64,000 bases of DNA from Rhodoferax sp. PAMC 29310 (GCF_017948265.1 NZ_CP072852.1:806001-870000); one strand, 5' to 3'. Counted from the first letter of the stretch, positions 41,579 to 51,021 are shown. Notes: generated by a model not told the origin, from the letters alone. Made by a program: numbers and translations.

Positions 41579-43852
41579 TTACTTGCTGATGGAGTTGATT
41601 GCAGCCACGCCCAGACCCAAATTCGCAAAAATCTGGGTCCAGTCTTTGACGACGCGTGTGATGAAGTTGTACCGACTTTCGCGGTCAATTTGGGCGGGCA
41701 CCACTACGGTGTCACCGGGCATGATGGCGATGGATTCAAAATTGCCACTGAACAGGCCGCTATTGTCTCTACGAGCAATGATGCTGCCGTCGGCGCGCAA
41801 GACAAAGGCCTGGTCTGGTTCAGCGTCCTCTGTCAGGCCGGCAGTGCGGATGACATCGCCGACTGTTTTGCCTGGCTTGTAGATGCTGACGTTTTCGTTG
41901 TTGACAGAGCCAAACGCAGATACAAAACCGGGGGTAGCGGGAATCAGGATTCGATCACCATCTTCTAGCGTTAAGGCGGGGAGGGCGGCCAGGGTTTGAC
42001 CGCGGGGGTCGAGTTCCAACGACATACGCCCGTTGCTTTTGAAAGATTTGAGGCGATCGATTTGGCTTTTCAATTGCGCATGCTGTTGTTGTTGAAGGGC
42101 TTGGGCCTGTGCGGCACGGTCGCCACTCAGATTGGCTGTGGCGCTGCTGGCTTGCGCCTGAGCTTGTGCTTCGAGTTTTCGAATCAGGCTGTCTAAATTG
42201 GATTGCTGGCGTACCTTGACGGTCTCGCGGGTCAACTCGGCACCAAAGAGGTAGGCTTGAGGCGTCAAGCCACCCACTCGCTTAAGAAGTTGGGCCAGTG
42301 TTTCGCCTGGCACTGCTTGATAAATACCGGGCACGGCGACTTCACCTTCAACCCGGACCAAATGACTCTTGCGTTCATTAGGCACGCGCAAATCATTTTG
42401 ACTGAGTATGGTCACCACATCACCTGGCAGCAGCGCCAAGTTATGCGCAGGGTCGCGCTGCAAGACGGCCTTCCCCAAATTAAATGGAATCAATTGACTG
42501 CTAAGTTGGCTTCGGTCAAGGCGCTCAATGACCGCGTATTCCCAGTTGATCTGGTCCACCATGCTCTTGATGCGGCTGCCAACCCCTGAACCAGCGTTTT
42601 CAGCCAACTCGGAATTCTGAACCAGCAGATTCTTCCGCTTGTAGTAGTCGCCAGTGATCAAAGCGTCGCGCTCGGGGATAAGGTCGAGTATTTTCATGCC
42701 CTCAAACCAGCGGTAACGAAGCGGTGCCGCAACCGTTCCCTGAAGGGTGACCGCGTTGGCGAAGGCCGGACTGATGCCAAGCAAGGTAATCACGTCGCCG
42801 TCATTCAATCCTTGGTTCAAGCCCTGTGCATCGAGCACGAGGTCTTGCACTTGGCGGGGTGGGTTGCTTAGGGGGTTGATTCGCTCCAGAACAGCCTTTT
42901 GCCGTGTTGCCAAAGCGGGCACACCGCCGCTTAGGGACAGTACATCGGCAATAGTGGACGATCCGGGTTTAAGTTCATAAATAGCGGCCTGATCGATGAC
43001 GCCGGTTAGTGCGACACGTGGGCCGACGGGCGGAATCACGATGACGTCACCAGACATAAGGGGTTGATCGCCCGTCTTGTCGCCGCGCGCTATGAAGTTA
43101 TACAGGTCAAGTGTGCTGATCGTCTTGCCCGCGCGTTTGAGTTCAATATTGCGCATGGACCCGTTGGCAGTGGGGCCGCCGCTGGCAAACAGTGCGTTCA
43201 CCAGGGTGCTGAGACTGGAAAGATGAAACGTGCCAGGCTGGGACGCTTGACCGACGACATAGACTTGAATGCCGCGCAATCGACCCATGGTGGCATTGGC
43301 TGTGAAATTGGTGAATACCTTGCCAAGCTGGGTTTGCAGTGTCTGGTCCAAATCCCTTACAGCAGTTCCCGCTAAAGTAACCAAGCCAACTTTGGGGAGG
43401 TTGACCTGGCCATTGCGGTTAATTGTTAAGTTAGCGTTGAACTCAATAGGCCCCAATACTTGGAGGCGAACTTCATCGCCAGGCCCCAATACATAATCCA
43501 ACGGTGTAGGAAGCGCGTTGTCTGCTGCGTAGGCTTGGGGCGAGTTGAACAATGCTTGTCCATAAACCGGCAGAATTCGCCCGGTGGACTCCTGCACGAA
43601 TCGTTGAAACTGGCTGGTTTGCGTGCTAGGCCGAACGCGGGTTGCGGAGGGGCTTTGTGATGATTCTGCCGCGTCAGGCGTGGCGGCCATGGTCTCCATG
43701 GTGGTGGGGCTAGACACTGACATCGTACTGGTTGCTGCACCGGAGTTACTCGTCATAGTTCCATTGGAGGGTTGACCCCATCCACCAAAACTTAGGCCTG
43801 CAGAAATAATGCCAACAAATACGCGCGCGCGGAAAAGATTTTGGAAATGCAT
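41579..43852 (-). CDS. wza: large SLBB-domain polysaccharide export protein (Wza-like)
   Basis: A 757-residue secreted protein, about twice the length of classical Wza. After a signal-like start (LFRARVFVGIISAGLSFGGW) and a Ser/Thr-rich linker comes the Poly_export domain (DYVLGPGDEVRLQVLGPIEF). Repeated SLBB domains follow (GIQVYVVGQASQPGTFHLSS, RVALTGVIDQAAIYELKPGS, HLVRVEGEVAVPGIYQAVPG). A Gln/Ala-rich coiled coil (LEAQAQAQASSATANLSGD) is inserted in the second half. It is the expected outer-membrane/periplasmic export channel of the locus. No lipobox Cys is visible near the N-terminus, unlike E. coli Wza. ATG 43852 is chosen for the compact signal sequence. Confidence 0.88.
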   Translation of the reverse strand: MHFQNLFRARVFVGIISAGLSFGGWGQPSNGTMTSNSGAATSTMSVSSPTTMETMAATPDAAESSQSPSATRVRPSTQTSQFQRFVQESTGRILPVYGQALFNSPQAYAADNALPTPLDYVLGPGDEVRLQVLGPIEFNANLTINRNGQVNLPKVGLVTLAGTAVRDLDQTLQTQLGKVFTNFTANATMGRLRGIQVYVVGQASQPGTFHLSSLSTLVNALFASGGPTANGSMRNIELKRAGKTISTLDLYNFIARGDKTGDQPLMSGDVIVIPPVGPRVALTGVIDQAAIYELKPGSSTIADVLSLSGGVPALATRQKAVLERINPLSNPPRQVQDLVLDAQGLNQGLNDGDVITLLGISPAFANAVTLQGTVAAPLRYRWFEGMKILDLIPERDALITGDYYKRKNLLVQNSELAENAGSGVGSRIKSMVDQINWEYAVIERLDRSQLSSQLIPFNLGKAVLQRDPAHNLALLPGDVVTILSQNDLRVPNERKSHLVRVEGEVAVPGIYQAVPGETLAQLLKRVGGLTPQAYLFGAELTRETVKVRQQSNLDSLIRKLEAQAQAQASSATANLSGDRAAQAQALQQQQHAQLKSQIDRLKSFKSNGRMSLELDPRGQTLAALPALTLEDGDRILIPATPGFVSAFGSVNNENVSIYKPGKTVGDVIRTAGLTEDAEPDQAFVLRADGSIIARRDNSGLFSGNFESIAIMPGDTVVVPAQIDRESRYNFITRVVKDWTQIFANLGLGVAAINSISK

Positions 43853-44166
43853 GTGAAATAGAAAAGTTGCCACCAGTGACCGCACTAGTTGGAAAAACTT
43901 GGCCCTCCTAGGCAAGCTTTACGACTATCTGATAGCTCAGGCCTGTACTAGTGCAGATGGCAGTTGCGCTGCTCTTTGAGTTTTAAAAATGTTACCCCAG
44001 TTACCCGCACTCACTCATTGGCAACACAGCGTTCGTTGAAAAGAGGTAGGTGCATTGACGAAAATGAGCTGTTTTTGGCCATTTTTTGTCGAATGCAATC
44101 TCATTTCTCGCAAGAGGTCAAGGGTTTACTCCAAGTTTTTGTAACCTGAGGATAAATGCAGATCAG
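43853..44166 (-). promoter_or_regulatory. 314-bp gap upstream of wza, possible promoter
   Basis: This is the longest non-coding gap in the minus-strand locus. On the minus strand, TTGACC (44116-44121) lies 17 bases before TTGCAT (44093-44098), a -35-like box with a poor -10. No JUMPstart or ops element was found, and no convincing open frame exists here. It probably holds the promoter for wza-wzz and following genes. Confidence 0.35.
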
Positions 44167-46128
44167 TCAAGTCAATTCAATTGCCCAAGGTTTTTCATTA
44201 GTTTTTTGTGCTAAATGAATCCAATCAACGACAGGATTCTCAGGCTGGTATCCATCTATCAGTACCTTTAGCAAAGTACGAATAGTTGGAACGTCATTCG
44301 CGTTTAGAGCGTCCTTCAGCATGTTCATCTGCACCATCAATTCGGGCCAAGGCAAGAAGTCTTCTTGCGCTTTCATAATTCGAGGGTGAGAGGTCGACTG
44401 GGGATTATTGCCAATTAACAGCTCTTCATAGAGTTTCTCGCCAGGTCTAAGCGAGGTGACTTCAATCGCAATATCGCCGTCAGGGTTCGCGCTGTCGAGC
44501 ACGTTGAGGCCTGAAAGCTCGACCATGCGCCGAGCCAGATCAATGATGCGCACGGGTTCTCCCATGTCCAGCACAAACACATCGCCACCCTTGGCCATCG
44601 CACCCGCTTGAATGACCAATTGGGCCGCCTCAGGTATGGTCATAAAGTAGCGGGTGATATCTGCGTGGGTTAAGGTGATTGGCCCGCCGTCTTTGATTTG
44701 CTGGCGAAACAGCGGCACCACAGATCCAGAGGAGCCTAAAACATTCCCAAAGCGGACCATGGAGAATCGCGTGTTCTGTTGTTTTTCAACGGCAGTCGCC
44801 GCCATCGCCTGCAACACCATTTCTGCCAGTCGTTTGCTCGCACCCATGATGTTGGTAGGGCGAACGGCTTTGTCGGTGCTAATCAAAACGAAATCACTGA
44901 CCCCTTCATCCAGTGCGATCACGGCCGTTGTTAAAGTGCCCAAGACGTTGTTTTTGATGCCTTCAGCCGGGTTGTGCTCGACCATGGGAACATGCTTGAA
45001 GGCAGCCGCATGGTAAATGGTGTGTGGTCGCCAAATTCTGATGATTTCGCGCATGCGGTCTTCGTCACGCACCGTCGCCAAAAGTGGAATTAGCTCGGTT
45101 TTCGGCCCAGTAGTTTCAATTGAAATCTGCGCCAGTTCTTGATGCACCGCGTAGAGTGCAAATTCACTCATTTCAACAAGCAGGAGTTTCGCAGGACCCG
45201 CGTTGATGATTTGCCGACAAAGCTCGCTGCCAATGGAGCCGCCAGCGCCGGTGACCAGGACGACTTTTGTCTCAATGTTTTTTCTGAGCAGGGAGGCGTC
45301 CGGTGGAACGGTTTCCCGACCTAAAAGGTCTTCAATGTCTAGCTCACGCAGGTCACTGGTATGCACATGCCCTTGCGCCAGCTCCATTAGACCGGGGAGG
45401 GTGCGCACTGCGATGTGAGACCGTCGCGCCATTTCCAATATCTGATTGCGCCGTTGCCGGCGTGCTGAAGGAATGGCCAGCAACACGTCACTCACTTCCA
45501 ACTTGATCACCAAGTCGGTGAGCCGTGCCGGGTCATAGATGCGAAGTCCGCCAATCTCTTGCCCATGCAGGCGGGGGTCGTCGTCCAGGAAGCCAACAGC
45601 CCGCATCTCCATACTGTTTGACATCGCCGCCGCGAGTTGGTGACCGGCTGAACCGGCACCATAAATCAGTACTTTGGGCAGAGCGCTTCGCTTCAAAATG
45701 CTGAGGTAAGAGCCGCTAAGAAAGTACCGGGCAATCACACGCGACGCGCCAACTGCCAAAACCAATATGAGAGGTTGCAGAATACCAAGGCTTCGCGGAA
45801 TACCCGGCAGTGCGAATGCAATCAGTATCGTGGCGTAAATCCCGCCATAAATAAAGATCGCCTTGGACAGGGCCATCAACGCAGCCATGCCCGCGTATCT
45901 GAATATCGCCCGGTACAGACCTGAAACTACAAAAATGGGCAGTGCCAAAATCGGTGAAAGCCAAACAGCGAACCACTGGTTGCCCACTGGCAGAACCCAG
46001 CTATCCAGCCGCAAACACAACGCGAGCCAAACGGTCACGGTGCAGAGAAAAGCGTCCACACTCAAAGCCAAGAGACGCTTGAGCGGGCGAGGCAAGGCTA
46101 GCAGCGGGGCTGCAATTTGGTTGATCAT
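44167..46128 (-). CDS. wbpM: nucleoside-diphosphate-sugar 4,6-dehydratase (WbpM/CapD type)
   Basis: A 653-residue membrane-anchored dehydratase. The first 140 residues contain about four membrane helices (RLLALSVDAFLCTVTVWLAL at the start). Next come a Rossmann-like region (VLIYGAGSAGHQLAAAMSNS) and the catalytic SDR domain with VLVTGAGGSIGSELCRQIIN, DFVLISTDKAVRPTNIMGAS and MGASK in place of YxxxK, as is normal for WbpM. The enzyme converts UDP-GlcNAc to UDP-4-keto-6-deoxy-GlcNAc, the precursor of QuiNAc, FucNAc and bacillosamine-type sugars. It follows the PglC-type transferase in transcription order. Confidence 0.93.
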   Translation of the reverse strand: MINQIAAPLLALPRPLKRLLALSVDAFLCTVTVWLALCLRLDSWVLPVGNQWFAVWLSPILALPIFVVSGLYRAIFRYAGMAALMALSKAIFIYGGIYATILIAFALPGIPRSLGILQPLILVLAVGASRVIARYFLSGSYLSILKRSALPKVLIYGAGSAGHQLAAAMSNSMEMRAVGFLDDDPRLHGQEIGGLRIYDPARLTDLVIKLEVSDVLLAIPSARRQRRNQILEMARRSHIAVRTLPGLMELAQGHVHTSDLRELDIEDLLGRETVPPDASLLRKNIETKVVLVTGAGGSIGSELCRQIINAGPAKLLLVEMSEFALYAVHQELAQISIETTGPKTELIPLLATVRDEDRMREIIRIWRPHTIYHAAAFKHVPMVEHNPAEGIKNNVLGTLTTAVIALDEGVSDFVLISTDKAVRPTNIMGASKRLAEMVLQAMAATAVEKQQNTRFSMVRFGNVLGSSGSVVPLFRQQIKDGGPITLTHADITRYFMTIPEAAQLVIQAGAMAKGGDVFVLDMGEPVRIIDLARRMVELSGLNVLDSANPDGDIAIEVTSLRPGEKLYEELLIGNNPQSTSHPRIMKAQEDFLPWPELMVQMNMLKDALNANDVPTIRTLLKVLIDGYQPENPVVDWIHLAQKTNEKPWAIELT

Positions 46129-46181
46129 GTAGTGCTTGCTATTTCAGAGCGCATCAGACGAATGGGTCATCCATCGATTGG

Positions 46182-46742
46182 TTAGTGGGATACGTTGTCA
46201 CGATTGAGGACTTTGATGAGCGTCATCCAGAGTATGCGAATGTCAAGCCAGATTGACCGAGTACGCAAATAGGCCGCATCCAGTTTGACCTTGTCAGGAA
46301 TTGGAATTTCATCTCGTCCATTGACTTGCGCCCAGCCGGTAAGCCCGGGCATCAATTCATGAACGCCTTCCTGCGTGCGCAGCTCAACGAGATCATGTTG
46401 ATTAAAAAGGGCAGGGCGCGGCCCAACAAAACTCATGTCGCCAACCAGAATGCTCCACAACTGCGGCAGCTCGTCCAGACTGCTTTTGCGCAGAAAAGAC
46501 CCAATAGGTGTCAAGTAGACCTTTGGGTCTGCCAGCAAGTGGGTTGCCACGGCCGGGGTGCCGACCCGCATGCTGCGGAACTTTGGCATTTTGAAAATCT
46601 GATTGTTGCGGCCGACACGATCAGACCAATACAGGGCAGGGCCTTTGGAGGACAAGCGCACCAATATTGCAACCAGCATGACCGGGAGCAGTAAACAAAT
46701 GCATGCCACGGCAGCCAACAAAAGATCAAACGCTCTTTTCAT
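46182..46742 (-). CDS. PglC-type initiating sugar-1-phosphate transferase
   Basis: A 186-residue monotopic phosphoglycosyl transferase. The N-terminus [20 protein letters not shown] is the re-entrant membrane helix. [61 protein letters not shown] and [15 protein letters not shown] are core motifs with the Asp-Glu pair in place. It transfers sugar-1-phosphate from a UDP-sugar to undecaprenyl phosphate. Its length is that of the small PglC group, lacking the N-terminal domain of WcaJ. The next gene makes the 4-keto-6-deoxy precursor, so the primed sugar is likely a QuiNAc- or FucNAc-type derivative. ATG 46742 gives the canonical start. Confidence 0.92.
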   Translation of the reverse strand: MKRAFDLLLAAVACICLLLPVMLVAILVRLSSKGPALYWSDRVGRNNQIFKMPKFRSMRVGTPAVATHLLADPKVYLTPIGSFLRKSSLDELPQLWSILVGDMSFVGPRPALFNQHDLVELRTQEGVHELMPGLTGWAQVNGRDEIPIPDKVKLDAAYLRTRSIWLDIRILWMTLIKVLNRDNVSH

Positions 46743-46827
46743 TATTTTTATACCTGAGGCGACACGGTGCAAACCCTTTCCCCAAGTTTTTTCCGTCACC
46801 CGCAAAAAGTCTGGTTGATCGCCCGAT

Positions 46828-47313
46828 TCAGGAAGTGGCACCAAGTAGCCGCTCAACTTCGGCCACACACCGGCGGGCCGCAGCCACAAGAGTTGGCACA
46901 AATGCATGGCCATTACGCAAGGCGCTGGCAAGCACAACCAAATCCTCTATGTATTCGTGCACCATCTGGTTTCTGAGTCTGCGCATTTCCAACCATCCAT
47001 CGGAAGACTCGATGAACCTAAACTTTTCTGCTTTGTCGAGATTGTCAATTGCTGGGCCAAGCGTTTCTGCCAAGGCACTCAGTAGCGCGGGTAGCAGTTT
47101 TTCGCCTACCGTGTCTTGCAGACGGCCAAAACGGCTAACGAACGCATCCAAACGCTCAGACAGAAGGGGGTCTGTCTCGACCTTTTTGGCCTCTTCGATC
47201 GTGAAAAGTTTTGCAAACAAACGACGATCCGTGTCCAACAGGTGTTGGCATTCCTTGGTTGTCACGCGTGACAAAAACTCAAGGCGTGCAGCCAGTGATG
47301 CTGATATTTTCAA
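46828..47313 (-). CDS. hepT: HEPN-domain protein, HepT-like toxin of a type VII-like TA pair
   Basis: A 161-residue all-helical HEPN protein. The active motif R-x4-H-x-Y is present as RNQMVHEYIEDLV, with the Tyr that MntA antitoxins AMPylate in studied pairs. The start is TTG at 47313, preceded by AAGGAG with six-base spacing. It overlaps the stop of the upstream nucleotidyltransferase gene as TTGA, so the two are translationally coupled. HepT proteins are RNases. The gene sits between sugar genes of the polysaccharide locus and has no metabolic link to them. Confidence 0.82.
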   Translation of the reverse strand: MKISASLAARLEFLSRVTTKECQHLLDTDRRLFAKLFTIEEAKKVETDPLLSERLDAFVSRFGRLQDTVGEKLLPALLSALAETLGPAIDNLDKAEKFRFIESSDGWLEMRRLRNQMVHEYIEDLVVLASALRNGHAFVPTLVAAARRCVAEVERLLGATS

Positions 47314-47609
47314 AGCCGAACTCCTTCTGCACGCGCTATGGCGTGGATGGGTAAACGTAGCAAGTTGGGCGCCTGAACCAATACATCGACTTTTCGACCG
47401 TATAGGCATCTTGACACCCGGGCTGCAAGCCGTGCGGAGAGTTGGGCGGGCTCAGCTACAGACTCATCAAGCTCCAGCAGCAGGTCGATATCGCCACCAC
47501 GCGCGTCATCCAGTACCCGTGAGCCAAACAGCCAGACCCGCGCTGAGTCACCCGCAGTCAGAGATACCTCCCTGCGTATGGCTGCAACTTGTTCGATAGA
47601 TAGACGCAT
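47310..47609 (-). CDS. mntA: minimal nucleotidyltransferase, MntA-like antitoxin
   Basis: A 99-residue minimal nucleotidyltransferase. The motif GS-x9-DxD appears as FGSRVLDDARGGDIDLLLE, with a third acidic position in GRKVDVLVQ. In HepT/MntA pairs this enzyme adds AMP to the HEPN toxin and silences it. ATG 47609 is used. No Shine-Dalgarno is present and a good -10 (TAAAAT) ends seven bases upstream, so the mRNA may be leaderless. It forms a pair with the HEPN gene that follows. Confidence 0.85.
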   Translation of the reverse strand: MRLSIEQVAAIRREVSLTAGDSARVWLFGSRVLDDARGGDIDLLLELDESVAEPAQLSARLAARVSRCLYGRKVDVLVQAPNLLRLPIHAIARAEGVRL

Positions 47610-47615
47610 AGACAA

Positions 47616-47621
47616 ATTTTA
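47616..47621 (-). promoter_or_regulatory. -10 element of the mntA/hepT pair
   Basis: TAAAAT on the minus strand lies seven bases before the mntA ATG, placing the transcript start at or next to the A of the start codon. A matching -35 is not clear. Together with the missing ribosome site, this suggests a leaderless transcript. Confidence 0.4.
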
Positions 47622-47671
47622 AGGCGTTTCGAATACAAAGGAACTCTGCCGGTCGCGCGGCAATCCATGAC

Positions 47672-48616
47672 TCAACTGCCTGCTACCGCTCTGCGCAGGC
47701 CTTCGTCTACCGAAATCGGAGGAGTCCAATCCAGCAGGTGACGCGCTTTAGAGCTATCAACCTGCAAATTGCCACATAAACGCTGCACCGCATCCCCTTT
47801 GCCCAGCAGGCCAGCCCCAGCTTGCAAAACCCATACAGGGATTGGCAGCAGTCGCGCAGGCACCCCGGCCGCACGCGCCATGCCACGCACCAGCTCGGTG
47901 GTGGACAGGTCTTGCCCGTCACTCACCAGAAATGTCTGGTTGGCCGCTTGGTGGTGGGTGATGCAGGTGACGATGAAATCGACCAGATTGTCCAGTGCCA
48001 CCAGGCTGCGCTGGTTGTGCACCGCACCCAGCGGCAAGGGCCAGCCGCGCTGCACGGCGCGCATGAGGGCGGCAAAGTTGGCCTTGATGCCGGGGCCATA
48101 CACCAACGGCGGGCGGATGATGACCACCTCCATGCCCGTGTCTGCCGCGAGTTGACGCAAACCATGTTCGGCTTCGTACTTGCTCTGGCCGTAGGCGTCT
48201 TGCGGGTTCGGGGCGTCAGATTCTGCGAACGCTCGCCCAGGTGGCGTGGACTCGCCATTGACCTTGACCGAGCTGATAAACAAAAAACGCTTTATCCCTG
48301 CGGCTGCAACTTGGCGGGCCAGATTCAATGTGCCCTCCACATTGACGGAGCGAAAAGCCGTTAACGGATCGGCGGCGGTGTCGTGCATGACGTGGACCCG
48401 TGCGGCAAGGTGCACCACAGCGGACACGTCTTTAAGCGCAAGTGACCAGTCGGTCGCGGGCTCCAAGTCGCCCGTCACGCGAGGCAGCACTTGTTCTGGC
48501 CATTGCCGCCCATCACGGCGCACAGCCACCACCACCCGCTTAGACTCGTCATCAGCCAGCAAGCGCTGCACGACTGCTTTGCCAACAAAGCCTGTTGCAC
48601 CGGTAACCAAGATCAC
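47672..48616 (-). CDS. NAD-dependent sugar 4-reductase/epimerase (WbpV-like)
   Basis: A 314-residue extended SDR. The cofactor motif is MILVTGATGFVGKAVVQRLL, followed by VVHLAARVHVMHDTAADP, the Ser in FISSVKVNGE, YxxxK in DAYGQSKYEAEHGL, and RPPLVYGPGIKANFAALMRA. It groups with WbpV-type enzymes that reduce the WbpM product to UDP-QuiNAc, and less likely with GalE-type epimerases. The GTG start at 48616 overlaps the WbuB-like stop as GTGA. WbpM and the PglC-type transferase lie downstream, so the three probably make and load one primer sugar. Confidence 0.83.
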   Translation of the reverse strand: MILVTGATGFVGKAVVQRLLADDESKRVVVAVRRDGRQWPEQVLPRVTGDLEPATDWSLALKDVSAVVHLAARVHVMHDTAADPLTAFRSVNVEGTLNLARQVAAAGIKRFLFISSVKVNGESTPPGRAFAESDAPNPQDAYGQSKYEAEHGLRQLAADTGMEVVIIRPPLVYGPGIKANFAALMRAVQRGWPLPLGAVHNQRSLVALDNLVDFIVTCITHHQAANQTFLVSDGQDLSTTELVRGMARAAGVPARLLPIPVWVLQAGAGLLGKGDAVQRLCGNLQVDSSKARHLLDWTPPISVDEGLRRAVAGS

Positions 48617-49857
48617 GCCGTCACCATTGCTTTCTTATACAGGTCTGCAGCTTCAAGCAGCAGCACTTCCAATCGGTCCATCAGTAGCCCGCGACCGAAC
48701 TCTTTCTGGGCATAAGCACGGCCATTCGCACCAAGCTGCTGCCGTTGATCGACAGGCATGGTTGCCATCTGTAGTACCGCTGCGGCTAGCCCACCCCCAT
48801 CACCCGCTGCGCACACCAGGCCTGCATTCGCCTCTGTGATGACTTTCGCCCCCTCACCATCGAGCATTCCCAAAAGTGGGACACCCGCCATCAGGTAAGA
48901 CTGCACCTTGCCCGGGATGGTCATACTAAACACCGGGTCTTTTTTCAACGAAACCAGCAGCGCATCGGCATGCGCGTAAAAAGACGGCATGCGCTCCACC
49001 GGAAACCGACCCAATAACAGCACGTTGGCCTGTAATCCACGGCGCAACACCTCTTCTAGAAGCCACTCAGACTTTCGCCCGTCGCCAACAATCAGCCAAC
49101 GGATAGCGCCGTTGTGTTTCTGGGACTCGGCAGCCTCCAGAACCGCAGGCAAGTCCTGCGCCTCACCAATATTGCCAGCGAAAAGCACATTGAATACACC
49201 CTTCAGCACGGGCACCTCAGGTGCTGGCATCAAATCAGATTCATTAAAAACCTCTTCCGCCCAGCTGGGAAAATAACGAATCTTCTGTGCGTCAGAACAA
49301 TACTTGGCAATGCTCGCCAGAAAGGCGCGCGATTGACCCAGGACCAATGTGCAGCGCTCATAAATAAACTTCACCAAATGCCCGACCCAGCGCAACACCC
49401 TCGGTGAGCGCACAACGCCTATGGCAGCCAGTGTTTCCGGCCACAGGTCGAGCGCCCAAAATACAACTGGCGCCCGCTTGATCTGGCCAAGCAAGATAGC
49501 TGGCAGGCCCACCGTCACAGGTGATGGCTCAAAAACAAAGATGACATCCGATTGTTGGCCCCGCAACCGCCATGGCCCATATAGGCACGCCCCGATCACA
49601 AAGCTCAGGTAATTCAAAAACAGGCGCACGACCCCGTGGCCCCGCGCCAACATGGGAACCCGCCACACCCGTGCTCCGCTGTACTGTTCAAATGCCTTGG
49701 GGTTTTTTTCGTATGCGTTAAACACTCGCCCGGCCGGGTAATTGGGAATGCCCGTCAAAACCGTCACACTGTGCCCACGTTGCACGAGCTCTTGCGTGAG
49801 ATCATTGATCCTGAAATTTTCGGGCCAGAAATATTGACTGACGATCAGAATTTTCAA
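48613..49857 (-). CDS. wbuB: GT4 glycosyltransferase, WbuB-like (L-FucNAc transferase)
   Basis: A 414-residue GT-B enzyme. The start MKILIVSQYFWPENFRINDL is highly characteristic of WbuB, with LTGIPNYPAGRVFNAYEK, VVFWALDLWPETLAAIG and VLFAGNIGEAQDLPAVLEAA further on. WbuB-type proteins transfer L-fucosamine. The UDP-L-FucNAc genes fnlA, fnlB and fnlC lie immediately upstream, which supports this donor. It follows fnlC by six bases and overlaps the reductase gene by four. Confidence 0.88.
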   Translation of the reverse strand: MKILIVSQYFWPENFRINDLTQELVQRGHSVTVLTGIPNYPAGRVFNAYEKNPKAFEQYSGARVWRVPMLARGHGVVRLFLNYLSFVIGACLYGPWRLRGQQSDVIFVFEPSPVTVGLPAILLGQIKRAPVVFWALDLWPETLAAIGVVRSPRVLRWVGHLVKFIYERCTLVLGQSRAFLASIAKYCSDAQKIRYFPSWAEEVFNESDLMPAPEVPVLKGVFNVLFAGNIGEAQDLPAVLEAAESQKHNGAIRWLIVGDGRKSEWLLEEVLRRGLQANVLLLGRFPVERMPSFYAHADALLVSLKKDPVFSMTIPGKVQSYLMAGVPLLGMLDGEGAKVITEANAGLVCAAGDGGGLAAAVLQMATMPVDQRQQLGANGRAYAQKEFGRGLLMDRLEVLLLEAADLYKKAMVTA

Positions 49858-49863
49858 AATGCT

Positions 49864-51015
49864 TCAGACGTATTTCTTCCACACCACACGATTCACATAA
49901 TCGGTGTAGCTGTGGATGATGCGCAGCACCTTGTCAGAGACGTTGGGCATGCTGTAGTCGGCTACCTGACGGATGCCGTGGGGGTCTACCCGACTAGCTC
50001 CGCGTGGTTGCGTTGCCAAAATCGCCAGCCCTTGCCGCACCCGCTCAACTTCAAGCCCAACCATCATTACTGCCGCTTCCTCCATGCCTTCAGGGCGTTC
50101 GTGAGCCTCGCGCAAATTCAGGGCGGGAAAATTCAAGATGGATGACTCTTCATTGATCGTGCCGCTGTCTGACAGGGTGGCCCGCGCCGAGAGTTGCAGC
50201 TTGTTGTAGTCATGAAAACCCAGTGGCTTCAATAGCCGAACCAGCGGATGGAAAACCGCGCCAGTGGCATCAATACGATTTTGCGTCCGCGGGTGCGTAG
50301 ACACGATCACCGGCAACCCGTAGTCTTGAGCAACAGCATTCAATACCGCCACCAACTTGGTAAAGGCGGACTGCGACTCAATGTTCTCCTCACGGTGCGC
50401 GCTGACCACAAAGTAACCCTCAGGCTCCAGGTCCAAACGGGTCAACACATCAGATGCGTCAATGCGCGGGCGGTAATGGGTTAACACCTCAAACATCGGG
50501 CTGCCGGTTTTGATCACCAAATCGGGCGGCAACCCCTCGCGCAATAAGTAGTCGCGTGCAATCGTGCTGTAGGTTAGATTGACATCAGCCGTGTGGTCGA
50601 CGATGCGCCGGTTTGTTTCTTCAGGCACCCGTTGGTCAAAGCAGCGGTTGCCTGCCTCCATGTGAAAAATGGGTATTTTTCGGCGTTTGGCGGGTATGAC
50701 TGACAAGCAGCTATTCGTGTCACCCAGTACCAGCATGGCTTCGGGCTGCACCTCGGCAAGCACCTTGTCTACCGCAATGATCAGGTTGCCAATAGTGTTG
50801 GCCGCGCCCGTGCTGCCTTCTGCACTGTTCAAAAAATAGTCGGGCTTGCGCACGACCAGGTCGTCAAAGAAAACCTGGTTCAGCTCATAGTCGTAGTTTT
50901 GCCCGGTGTGAACCAAAATGTGTTCGCAATGGGTATCCAACTGAGCCAACACACGAGAAAGCCGAATAATTTCTGGCCGTGTACCGACCACGGATAAGAC
51001 TTTAAGTTTTTTCAT
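49864..51015 (-). CDS. fnlC: UDP-2-acetamido-2,6-dideoxy-L-talose 2-epimerase (FnlC/WbjD/CapG)
   Basis: A 383-residue non-hydrolysing 2-epimerase. KVLSVVGTRPEIIRLSRVLA, VHTGQNYDYELNQVFFDDL, MLVLGDTNSCLSV, HMEAGNRCFDQRVPEETNRR and SDSGTINEESSILNFPALNL are family motifs. The NRCFDQRVPEE variant and the adjacent fnlA and fnlB genes point to the last step of UDP-L-FucNAc synthesis rather than WecB (UDP-ManNAc). It lies between fnlB and wbuB. Confidence 0.9.
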   Translation of the reverse strand: MKKLKVLSVVGTRPEIIRLSRVLAQLDTHCEHILVHTGQNYDYELNQVFFDDLVVRKPDYFLNSAEGSTGAANTIGNLIIAVDKVLAEVQPEAMLVLGDTNSCLSVIPAKRRKIPIFHMEAGNRCFDQRVPEETNRRIVDHTADVNLTYSTIARDYLLREGLPPDLVIKTGSPMFEVLTHYRPRIDASDVLTRLDLEPEGYFVVSAHREENIESQSAFTKLVAVLNAVAQDYGLPVIVSTHPRTQNRIDATGAVFHPLVRLLKPLGFHDYNKLQLSARATLSDSGTINEESSILNFPALNLREAHERPEGMEEAAVMMVGLEVERVRQGLAILATQPRGASRVDPHGIRQVADYSMPNVSDKVLRIIHSYTDYVNRVVWKKYV

Positions 51016-51021
51016 TATGTC

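Noticed and set aside
26172..46742. Possible exosortase/PEP-CTERM exopolysaccharide locus (asnB-like gene, Wzz, PglC-type transferase)
   Set aside because: No exosortase, PrsK/PrsT-like genes or PEP-CTERM proteins were found; the flippases and Wzy indicate an ordinary Wzx/Wzy pathway.
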